From: Atkinsonella hypoxylon
Taxonomy: Eukaryota > Ascomycota > Sordariomycetes > Hypocreales > Clavicipitaceae
Assembly (NCBI GenBank): GCA_000729835.1
Contig: JFHB01000003.1
Span: forward strand, 186,001 to 250,000
DNA: 64,000 nucleotides
Reading direction: 5' to 3'
Under the pieces are notes generated by a model. It saw nothing but the letters and a program-made list of their open reading frames with translations, ran no database searches and was not told the DNA's origin. The position numbers were made by a program, and so were the translations under genes. The stretch's first letter is position 1. Every line of letters starts with the position of its first letter. Below, in pieces: positions 33,841 through 43,713 of this stretch.

Positions 33841-35769
33841 TCACACAATCACCAACCCCTTCAGGCTTCCCTCCTCCCGCCACTTCTCCACAGCCTCAAG
33901 ATACGCCAGGATGCCCAGCGGATGGATCGTGCTCCTAGCCCTCTTCATGTTCGCCTCCACGGATGCCCCCCTGGTTGAGCCCTCGTCGTTGATGTAGCCC
34001 GGGCCGCAGATGGAAATCGGCGATAAGAAAGTAGCGCGCAGCAGAAGCTCTGCCGCCCAAGCTGCCGCGCCTTCTGCACTAGCCTCGACCGTGACGCGGG
34101 AGGGGTCCTTGGCACACCTGAGCGCCTCGGAGATGATGTACGCCCCGTGGCGGGACAACGAGTCGAGGGCCAGAGTATAGTTGGCGCAGGCGGTGCCTTG
34201 CGCTGGTCCGCAGAGAAACAGGTTTGGCATCCAGGCTGTGACGACGCCGTGGAGGGTTGACGGTCCGTTTGCCTTCCATAGGTCGGCAAGCGTCTTTCCG
34301 CGGGCTGTGATGATGGTGTCTGTGTTGTTGCTCGGCTCTGCAAGGTCCCTTGACGGGGATCGATAGCCAGTGCTCCAGATGATGACGTCCACTTTATATA
34401 GCTTCTCGTTGACAAGGATTCCCTCCGAACTGACTTTATCAATGCCCTTGGGGCTGGTATCGACCAGAGTCACATGCGGGAGGTTGAAAGTGGGAAGATA
34501 GTCATCGTGGTAACACGGTCGTTTACACCATACGGGATGCCAGGCCTTCAGGGCTTGAGCCGTTTCCTTGTCTTTGACAATTTCGTCGACTCGCCGTCGA
34601 ACTCGCTCAGCTCGCGGAGCATCATCCGCTAACGCCTTGCTGATCAACTCGGGTATCTGCTCCATAGTATACGGCTCGTCGTGCTTGCCTCCCGTCAGGT
34701 ATTTGTACGCTTTTGATTCGCCCAAACGATCGCTGACCATGTTCCGCCCAGCAGGATAGCCGGATATACCACCGCACCAGTTCTCATTTCGAGAACGCCA
34801 CCATCCTGGCTCCGCAGTCATTTGCTTCCAAGCCTGAAGGTCTATTGGTTCTTGACCTCTCTCGTCTACAGAGGACGGAGTACGTTGGAAGACATATAGT
34901 TCTTTGGCATGTCCGGCCAATTGAGGGATGCATTGAATTGCTGTGGCGCCTGTTCCAACAATCCCAACACTCTTCCCTTTCAGACCAGAGAGAGTCCAGT
35001 TCTCAGGGCTCCCGCCGGATATATCATAGTTCCAACGACCAGTGTGCATCATTAGACCTGCAAAATGTTCGATGCCGGGGATTTTTGGTACCTTGGGATG
35101 ATTCAGCACGCCTCCCGCGACGACAACAAATTGCGCAGTTACTTTCATGATTATTGAACGTTGACAAAGGCCGCGCTCTTGTTGCAAAGTCACGACCCAT
35201 CGTTTATCGTCATCATCCCAGCCATATGATTTAGCTTGGGTGCGGAAAACCGCCGACCCAGCAAGGCCCCATTTCTCAGCTACATCAATGGCGTATTGCC
35301 TTATTTCCGGACCATAAGAAAAGCGGTGCTTTGGCACATACCCGGTTTCCTCGAGAAGCGGTAGATATATGGAGCTTTCGATATCGCACATGATGCCTGG
35401 GTATCGATTCCAGTACCATGTTCCTCCAAATCCACCAGCAACATCAATTAGTCGAATGTCGTTCGGATCCAGGCCCAGTTTCACCAGATGAATAGCGTAT
35501 AAGAGCCCTGAGAAACCACATCCTAATATAACAACCTTGACGGCATCGCCGTCTTGGAGGTTGGGGGATTGCGCATTCAAAGCATCGTGATCAACCCATG
35601 GGTCACGACCGAGTTTCGCTAGCCGATCACTTTGCGCTTCCGCGAGTTCCAGATACTGGGAACTTCCATCTGGACGAAAGCGTTTCTGGCTTTCCTCATC
35701 GTACTTCTTGGTCAGAACCTCAAGATTTGGGTGACCGTTCTTTTTTCCATGCCTGCTGTTGGCCGTCAT
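33841..35769 (-). CDS. Baeyer-Villiger-type FAD/NADPH monooxygenase
   Basis: Class B flavoprotein monooxygenase that would insert oxygen next to a ketone carbonyl. One exon, 642 aa, a usual length for the steroid/phenylacetone monooxygenase-like group with an N-terminal extension. Seen: FAD Rossmann motif GCGFSG at 83-88, GGTWYWNRYPG at 115-125, the Baeyer-Villiger fingerprint F236-x-G-xxx-H242-T-xx-W246, and the NADPH motif GTGATA at 272-277, then FQRTPSS. The residue after the fingerprint Trp is Asn where the consensus has Pro or Asp. No signal peptide. Its promoter faces that of the cyclase gene 1.3 kb away. Substrate is unknown. Confidence 0.9.
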   Translation of the reverse strand: MTANSRHGKKNGHPNLEVLTKKYDEESQKRFRPDGSSQYLELAEAQSDRLAKLGRDPWVDHDALNAQSPNLQDGDAVKVVILGCGFSGLLYAIHLVKLGLDPNDIRLIDVAGGFGGTWYWNRYPGIMCDIESSIYLPLLEETGYVPKHRFSYGPEIRQYAIDVAEKWGLAGSAVFRTQAKSYGWDDDDKRWVVTLQQERGLCQRSIIMKVTAQFVVVAGGVLNHPKVPKIPGIEHFAGLMMHTGRWNYDISGGSPENWTLSGLKGKSVGIVGTGATAIQCIPQLAGHAKELYVFQRTPSSVDERGQEPIDLQAWKQMTAEPGWWRSRNENWCGGISGYPAGRNMVSDRLGESKAYKYLTGGKHDEPYTMEQIPELISKALADDAPRAERVRRRVDEIVKDKETAQALKAWHPVWCKRPCYHDDYLPTFNLPHVTLVDTSPKGIDKVSSEGILVNEKLYKVDVIIWSTGYRSPSRDLAEPSNNTDTIITARGKTLADLWKANGPSTLHGVVTAWMPNLFLCGPAQGTACANYTLALDSLSRHGAYIISEALRCAKDPSRVTVEASAEGAAAWAAELLLRATFLSPISICGPGYINDEGSTRGASVEANMKRARSTIHPLGILAYLEAVEKWREEGSLKGLVIV

Positions 35770-37082
35770 ATAGACCTTGATATATCGATTTGGTCCTTGT
35801 TAGGATGCAAGATAGGAGGCACTGGTCGAACAACAGCTCGGTGAAGAGTAAATGGAACTGGCCGATGCAGATGTACAAAAGATGGCAAGATGTAAGTCAA
35901 GCGCCCACAAATAATAACCGAGGGAAGGAGACGAGCGTCGATTTACACCAACAGTAAGCGTTAGATCTAGTAGCTGCACTCCGACATCTGCATGAAGCTG
36001 AGCGATCACCGTATGATCGTCGCAAAGAATCGGGTGGACCGCGAAGCACGAGTCACAGGTAATGGCGGCGCAGTACGGGGCACCACATCGAAAGATAGAT
36101 GTATCTCGGCATTGTGGCTTCCAAAATCTCCGGAATTGGGGCGGAGGCGTTCATGCTGTGAGCCCGATCTTCTGTGTATTCCGTGTTTGTTAAACACAGA
36201 TAGGTGATATAAACGTGTTTGAGATGCAACGCTGAAGAATGGACTGCCACCACGTGCAGGGTGCGATTTTGGGCAGCCATCACGTCTGTTTTGCACATAA
36301 CAACTGGATTGCTCTGCCGAGTAGCGTGCTGAGTAGCGTTAAAGGAGTCGCGCGAACATGACGCAATTATCGTGGAGTGGCACATCTGGGGACACGATGC
36401 ATATGTCGTGCAAAACAGTGTCAGCGTGATTATCGAGGCACTGTGTTTACGGGGAAAAAAAGAATACATAGTTATGCATGCACCTTTACAGAGTACTTTC
36501 CTGCAGGTCAGCAGCCAGTCAGCCAGTCAGCCAGTCAGCCAGTCACCCAGCATTAGTAAGAAATCGTGTATCGGCTTTTAGCTCGAATGAAGGCTTTACT
36601 TGAGAGCAAGCCCTCCCCCCCCCTTCCCTTCTTTTACTTCCTCGCATAGACGAGGTGCATGATCTGTGCTTGCTTTGCTTGGATTTCGACGTTGCAACCT
36701 TCGCCCGGTATATTGGGGGCGTTGACGTGACATCAGCTGAGGCATGGCGACGCCCGATTTCAATGCAGCAGAACGATGGACACACATGGCACAGATCAAG
36801 GCAGACATGCATGGTGTCTGCTGTGCCCTTTGCTCGCCGATTTCCAATACTGTGTCTCCAGCCAGAAGCAGGCAGGATAATGAAAAGCTCGACCGAGAAT
36901 GTTCGCAATTTTAGAAAGGCAACAGTCCGTCACGTCAACCCGTCGCCTGAAATCCTCAAGTCTGTTGTACGAAATCTCGCCAAGACCTCCACCTTCATTT
37001 GAAAAATAAGTGGTGTCCTCACCTTCTCACAACGTCTTGCACGTCACAAACACCCGATCAGGGAGTAAGGGAGTAATCCAAG
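35770..37082. other. Divergent intergenic region, monooxygenase - cyclase
   Basis: 1.3 kb holding two back-to-back promoters. A four-copy 8-bp CAGCCAGT repeat lies at 36512-36543. A short C-run is at 36615-36625. No further gene is supported. Confidence 0.5.
36512..36543. repeat. 8-bp tandem repeat, four copies
   Basis: Unit CAGCCAGT repeated four times, about 540 bases upstream of the cyclase start. Confidence 0.85.
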
Positions 37083-38274
37083 ATGCCTGTTGACCCAAGC
37101 TCTGTCCCCGACTTCGATGACCTCCCGGCAGTAGAGGGCATGCCTCAAGGCTGCGCCTGGGGTGTCTTTGACCAAGACGGCAACAAGGACAAAGTCGGCA
37201 CCCTGAACTTCCTCACGCCCGAGATCGTCAGAGCCGCGGCGGGGCAAGTCCAACATGGCATATCTGTCTCTCTCAAGTATGGAGTTTGCCCAGTCTTTGC
37301 AATCTCATGTCTAGAATCCCACTAACCGAGACGCTCGGCTCGGTGAAGCTGGCCCCTCAACGCCAACAAGATGGCCTTCAGAAGAGCAGCCGAGCACCGC
37401 ATCATTCACCTTCCTGACACAAACTTGCTGTCCGCTGAACACCCGAGGGTCTGGGACGACGAGATCGACTTCAACACCCAGGCGAGCAGCCAGTGGGACA
37501 GCCTGTGCCACGTCCACAACACGCACGCCGACATGGCATACAACGGGGCCAGGCCCAGCCGGGAGACTCTCTCCGCGAGCATCACGTCAGAGAACGGCCT
37601 GCCGACGCTGGACCACTGGCACGAGGCAGGATGTATGGCCGCGCGAGGCGTCCTCATAGACTACATATCGTACGCGGAGGAGATGAACATGCCCTACCAT
37701 CCTCTGGACAGTGTGCGCATCACCCCCGCAGATGTAGAGGCCTGTGCAAGCCATCAGGGCGTGACTTTTAAGCACGGCGACGTCCTCCTCCTGCGCACAG
37801 GGACCACAGACATTCTGCAGAACCCGAGTGCCCAGGATGCCGAGAAGATGGCCAAAGGCACGGCAGCGGGCCTGCACGGCAGCGAAGACACGGCCCGTTG
37901 GCTGTGGAACAAGCGCTTCGCGGCCGTTGCATCAGACAGTCTGGCGCTGGAGGCGGTGCCCGGACTGGACAAGAACGGCAATCCAGGCGGATTAGAATGC
38001 CTCGGTACGTCCATAAGGAAAAGCCCACCCTGTTTTTGTGTTTTTGCGGAAAGACAGGAAATACTGCTGGGTTCCCAGTTCATCACTGACTGCGACAGCC
38101 CTCCACCAGTACCTCCTAAGCTCATTCGGCATGTCCATCGGCGAACTGTGGGATCTTCACAAACTGGCAGAGGTCTGTAAACAAAAGCGCAAGTACTCCT
38201 TTATGCTGACTTCTGTGCCGTTGAACATTGCCTGTCTGGTTGGTTCGCCGCCCAATGCACTGGCTATTTTGTGA
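37083..38274 (+). CDS. Cyclase-family (kynurenine-formamidase-like) metal hydrolase
   Basis: Member of the cyclase family (PF04199), metal-dependent amide/lactone-type hydrolases related to bacterial kynurenine formamidase. Three exons (37083-37276, 37349-38004, 38099-38274; introns 72 and 94 nt) give 341 aa. The N terminus has the fungal block DFDDLP and QGCAWGVFDQDG, then GTLNFLTPE; splicing restores ISVSLNWPLN. The metal-binding region is WDSLCHVHNTHADMAYNG (in place of the bacterial HxGTHxD form), followed by ARGVLIDY and DVLLLRTGTTD. The C terminus SIGELWDLHKLAE and SVPLNIACLVGSPPNALAIL ends as the family does. The true substrate is not known. Divergent to the flavin monooxygenase. Confidence 0.87.
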
Positions 38275-39446
38275 AGTGGACAAATGGGGGATGTGAGTCT
38301 CTGCATGAATGAGGTCTGGCATGCTTTACCTTGCTGAATATGAATGAACCTTGTGTCTTTTTCTTCCTTCTTTTCAGTTTGATGGCATAATGAGTCAATT
38401 GGGATCCGTTGTTGTCATCTGGTATCCACTCCCAAACATCGTGGCGCCAGTTCCAGAAGGAACATGGTGCGTCGCTCACTCACCGAGGTAGTTCATGACC
38501 TGTCCGTATCCTAAATGATTAAATAATTCACTCTTTCTGACAGCATCCTCGTTGCCCCAGTGCTTCATTGTACCATCCATTTCCCAATCTACATCTGAAG
38601 GTCCACATTTCAGCCCAATGATTGTATCTGATTGACGCAGTAATCGCTCCTCAGTCCTGAAAGTGGAATTGTGTTTTTGTGCTCGTCCTCCTTTTCCAAT
38701 GTCGGAGTTGGCTTTCTCTGCTTCCTTCCTTCCTTCTTTTTTCTTTGTTTTTTCTTTGTTTTTCCGTATCACGTCCATTAGCTTCTTGCTGCGCAACGCC
38801 CGTACAAGCAGAATAGATCCAAGAGGCTTTGTTTTTAACTCGAAACCTCACGATTGGCCGGTATACTATGAAAGTTGAGCATCACATATTATGAAAGCAC
38901 AACCGTGACGGCGGTTCACAGGATTTCCCGCGTTGGTATACATCTGACCACCCCCGCGTCAGCGTGGCAGGACTAGCAGAAAGACATTGATCATTGCAAC
39001 CACAAAGGGGAAAAATAGAACGAAAGAAACGCCAGCAAATACTATAAATTTGGCTGATGACATATATCCCCGGTAGACTAACATCTCCAACGCCAGGTCG
39101 TGAATTTTTGAGACTCAAGAAAATCGAGTGCGTTGTGTCATAGTATCAAAGCAGAGAGCAAGGTTTCTTTTGGAAACGTGAGATGGCGACAAAGCCGATA
39201 CGACATAGATAAATCAGTCCCAACGCCCCAACGTCTCCCTAGGCGTAGCCTTGCAGAATACGGCTGCCGAAAGAACAAAAGAAGAACATCGAAATAGAGC
39301 TCCCTAAACCATAAGTCTCTGCCTTTGCTTTGGTCTCTCCTTCTTTCCTCCCATTCGCCAACGAGCTGGAAAGTAAAATCTGGAGCACCGGGGCGTCTCC
39401 TCCTTCTTAAGCCTCGGGTCCTTTGTTATTATTGCCATTGTCGAGT
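38275..39446. other. Convergent intergenic region
   Basis: 1.2 kb between the cyclase and RRM gene 3' ends. No gene is supported; the part near 39447 is 3' UTR of the RRM gene. Confidence 0.5.
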
Positions 39447-40997
39447 TTACTGTTCGCGCGATTAGCATACGTCAAGGTTGCCACCAACCGAGCTTCGCAA
39501 TCTGGGAGCTGTCCATCTATGCACTCACCTGAGGAGGTACTCCAGGTCCAGGGGGGCCGGGAGGTCCTGGAGGTCCCTGCGGTCCTGGAGCAGGGCCGCC
39601 AAAGTGTTGAGGGCCATAAGGACCAGGTCCGTGGTTGGGCATGCCCATATAGTGAGGAGGTGGTGGTGCAGGACGATAGGGAGTACCAACACCAGAGTTG
39701 TTCTGTGATCGACCCCAGCTCAATCGGACACGGGAGTTGCCGATGGGATATCCTTGCATCTGGTTGATGGCCATCTCTGCAGCATGGCGATGGACAAACT
39801 GGACGAAACCGCAGCCTTTGCCAGGAGGAATTTTGACATAGGTGATTTCGCCAAAACCCTGGAAGAACGATCGGAGCTCATCCTCAGTCACATAGCCCGA
39901 CAGGCCACCCACGAACACGGTGGTATTGTTGGGATCAGTGAACTGGTTCATCTGGGTAGCGGGATTGTAACCGCCGTAGGGAAAACCGCCTTGCATGGCA
40001 GCAGCTCCCCACATGGGCTGCTGAGGAACGCCACCCATCATGGGACCGCCAGCGTGATGTCCATGGCCGCCAAATCCGTGGTTGCCACTGTCACCGACAG
40101 GTCAGCATCTCGGGCAAAACACACACCCTACCTGCAGCAGATATACGCCAAAACTTACCGGTTCTTAGGCGTAGCGGTAGAGATTCTCATAGGTCTGTTA
40201 CCGCAGTATACACCCTGCATCTCAACCAAAGCTCGCTGCTGATCGTTCTCGTCGGAAAATCGTACGAAACCGTAACCTCGGCTCTGACCGGACATGGCAT
40301 CCGTCATGATCTTGGCCGACTTGCAAGAGGGGAAGCGAGCCTGGAAGAGAGAAACCAGGACATATTCGTTGACCTCGGGTCCGAGGTCACCCACGAATAT
40401 GCTGTACTCGGGGCCACGGTCGTCACTGCCGCTCGAGTTAGTCTTGGCCCCACATCGTTGCGTTCAGCGAGAGGTTGCTGCACGATGGCTCTTCCTCCCG
40501 TTAGGATTACTTACCGTCGGTCCACAAGCCCACCACCAGAGGCCCAGTTAAGCTTGAACTGACGGGAGCTGTTGGGAACGGGGGTTCCATTAAGACCCAG
40601 GGCCTTAGTGGCAGCTTCGGGCGAGGCAAACTCGACGAAGCAGTAGCCGGCGTTGCTGAAACAAGGCAATCACGGTTAGTCTACGTCTAACCTTCCCTCC
40701 CCTGTATTACTGCTCTAGGCACATACCCAGAATTCTTGTCGCGGATCACTTTGACATTGACAGTCTCGCCAGAAGCGGACAGAAAGACACCCTTGATAAA
40801 GTTCTCGTCCATCCAAGGCTCGAGTTCGCCCATCCTTTAAAGAGTGTCAGAGCCTTACTCTCATAAAATGAAATGTCTTAAGCAACGAATGAAATCTCTT
40901 ACCACAGGGTGGTCTTAGGCTGATCACCGCCAGCACCAGAAGGGGGAGAGACGACAGCCATATCAGAGGCAGGAGGAGTTCCGTTGGGGAAAGACAT
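39447..40997 (-). CDS. Three-RRM RNA-binding protein (Csx1/Nam8/Ngr1 type)
   Basis: RNA-binding protein of the TIA-1-like group; fission-yeast Csx1 controls mRNA stability under stress, and Nam8/Ngr1 act in splicing and mRNA decay. I join exons 40997-40903, 40834-40727, 40655-40515, 40425-40159, 40087-39529 and a last one beginning with TAA (39449-39447), total 390 aa. RRM1 (about 29-113) carries LWMGELEPWMDE and AGYCFVEF; RRM2 (about 119-202) IFVGDLG and RGYGFVRF; RRM3 (about 258-330) VFVGGL and GCGFVQF. The tail is Pro/Gly-rich (GPPGPPGPPGPG). The spliced stop in a separate exon is inferred; without it the frame reads four more codons to a stop at 39517. Start is the first ATG before the conserved region. 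Confidence 0.87.
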
Positions 40998-42045
40998 TTT
41001 AGAAAATTTAAAAGGGCAAAGGAAAACCTGGACACGTCACGCTGCTGAGTAGTTAGCCTTGCGCGTGCACTACCAGCGAGCAATGCGAATGACGAACAGG
41101 TTGCGAAGTTGTCGAAACTGCACAGAACGGAATTGGCGAATCGACTGGTGGAATGACTGATTTTCGAGGCGCTTACAAACAACGGAATCTAAATTCCTCA
41201 CAAGATCTGCAGATAACGAAATCGTCAAGAGGCTGTGCCGGTCCTCGTCAGCAAACCGTGCCAACAAGACTGAGCAATCTGATGCGCCATGAGAGGTCGT
41301 CTGGGACAAGGAACCACCCACCAGAATTTTACAAGAATGATTTGAGTTATCAAAAGGATGCAGTTTGATCGAATCGAAACGGGAACCGGAAACCAATCGT
41401 GAGAAGCGGTATCCAGACCGAGTACAGAGACTCAAAATATAGTCGTAAAGACAAGAATCTCAAGACGCCGTCACGCCGCCTGAAAACGTTGTAAGAGAGT
41501 GCTGGAAGAATCCGCAAAACGTCGAAGCGTCGAAACCGTTGACTTGTGTGTCAAAGACAGAATGCGATATGTCCGTTAAAAAATAACGACAACAAACGTC
41601 AGTTCTACCGAGGATTCCGAGGGATCGTGGATAAACACTTGAAACGCTCTCGAAATCAACAGAAACCTAGGCCAAATCATCAGCATGCGCAGTCCGTCTA
41701 ATGAACCGCCAAGTTCACTTCCTCCTCGTAATCCCCATAATCTCGAATTGCTCTCGGTGTGCTGATTGGCGTGCGCGTCGCCTGAACCGATCATTCCTGG
41801 TAGCTCATAGCATGAGGGCAGAGCCTGCAAAATGCATCGTTTGCCAGCTTTCAGGGGACAGAGAAGGTGTGGTCGTGCTGCTCTGGACCCATTTCATTAC
41901 ATTCTGAAAATGACCGCCATGAGGACCATGCATTAACCCGCACAAATCCAGAGTAACTGGCGCGGTGATTCTGTTGAATAGCCTGTGGTGGCGGATCAAC
42001 TCGATTTGTGTACGTCAGCAATCTCCATTTGACGTCTCATCGCCT

Positions 42046-42333
42046 TCAGCTACAGCAGTTTTGTGTCGCAGGGTAGAGACCGAATAAGCCACGTTTTCGG
42101 TATGGGTCGCACAAGAAGCGGTCCTTGCACAGCGGGCGGCTTCGTATACCGTGATGCAAATTGCAAACGCCGGTGTGATTCTTGGGAACATAAGCCCATG
42201 CGCCGTTAATCAAGCCTTGGATGGCCATAAAGTGAGCGCTGACCGGGTCAATACGTCCGCCAACTCGCTTTATTGGTAAAGACTGTCGATAAATTGATGG
42301 CTTAGGAAAGTAGGATGGTCCGATGAGATGCAA
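42046..42333 (-). CDS. Unassigned small reading frame
   Basis: A minus-strand frame of 95 codons. The part after a CAG acceptor-like site (about 42286) has codon use resembling real genes here and encodes a Cys/Arg/Tyr-containing stretch (RVGGRIDPVSAHFMAIQG to the C-terminal QNCCS). I do not recognise it. It may be the last exon of a small gene, an upstream frame in the leader of the RRM gene, or chance. No signal peptide is evident. Confidence 0.22.
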   Translation of the reverse strand: MHLIGPSYFPKPSIYRQSLPIKRVGGRIDPVSAHFMAIQGLINGAWAYVPKNHTGVCNLHHGIRSRPLCKDRFLCDPYRKRGLFGLYPATQNCCS

Positions 42334-43641
42334 CGATGCAACTCATATATCCATAACCTGTCGTCGAGCAATCCAAGTACGGCTGAAAGTATCGATTTCG
42401 TCGTCGTCGTCACGAGGGGTCGAGATTGCGATCGAAGAGGGATGGGGATTGCGCAAGAGCACGTCGACCAGCAACCAAAGAGCAGACATCGGCGTGTCGA
42501 GAGAACCAAAGAGAAAATTGAAGGGAATTACTTACTTTTAGGCGCCGGCAAAAACAACCGAAACTCTGAGCCAATGTCCGAAACACGCGCAAAGGGAGAG
42601 TCGTGGAAGGTGATGGAGGAGTGAAGTGAGGGAGGGAAAATGAGAGTCGCGGCAAGGCGGGCACAAGAAGTGCAGGCGAGCTGGTTTTTTTTTTTCCTTC
42701 GACGAAGCCGATGGGGGCTAGCAAGGCACAGCGTGTGCGTGTGCGCGCGGCCCTCGCTCCGAAATGGGACCAGTCGACTGAGCAGAGGCTTCGAGGTTTC
42801 TCTGGGCTTCTGGGACGAGTGACGGGGTGCAGCACTGGGGGCGCCGCTAGGGCGTCAGCTTCTCATTCACGTGGGACGCATCGCCAGAGCTCAGAGCCTT
42901 CAGGGCCGCAGAATGGCTGGTTGCTGGCTAGTGGTGCACAGCCTTAGCTGGGGCGCGCGGGGCGCCGACAGACAAAAGGCAGGGAAGACCATTGGCCAGA
43001 TAGGAGCGAGGTGGGGCTCTGGAACTCAACCTTCAGAAGCCCAACAGGCCGGACGATTTGTCGATTGCCAGTGCCATGAAGACAAATGCCTTGATTTGCC
43101 TTGATACTTAATTTGGCTGGCCTTGCAGGTAAGCAGGTTGAGCCTGACTGACAAGTGCGGTGCAGCCCGCCCTGCGCTTGCGCTTGCATCTTCGCTAACA
43201 AGGACCAGGCAGGCCGCTGCCTAGCCTTGTGCATGGCATGTGGACACGATGTTGGCTCGATCGCGCACTCAGACGCTCAGTGAACGCAGAGAGGAGGGGA
43301 GCGAGGGGAGCGAAGAGAGGGGGGAGGGAGGGGGCCGAGAGGGGCGAGGGACATTCAAGGTTGACAGGGCAGGGCCATGCTACGGCTGCATGTAGCATGT
43401 AGTAAATGTGGCCAGTTGAACGATACTGACGTTGACGTACCTGGGCAAGGGACGTTTTGACCAATCTGGCAAAAAACTCACGGCGGATTCAATGCTAGTC
43501 GTGTTGCTCTGGACGCTGAAACACGCACAAGCACTGTTACCAGATCTGCGCGAGGTTTTAGTCTTTTCGTGGCTGTCGTGCAGAATCCGCAATGTTCTCG
43601 TGTCGTGGTAGTGATACCACTGGGGTCATGCGAGAGCCGAC

Positions 43642-43713
43642 GATACTGGCGATGCTGGCGATGCTGGCGATACTGACGAGACTGACGAGACTGACGAGAC
43701 TGACGAGACTGGC
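43642..43713. repeat. 9-bp minisatellite, eight copies
   Basis: Units of the form GA-K-ACTGRC (GATACTGGC, GATGCTGGC, GAGACTGAC) repeated eight times head to tail. Because the unit is a multiple of three it reads open in all frames, which explains apparent long frames over it. Confidence 0.88.
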
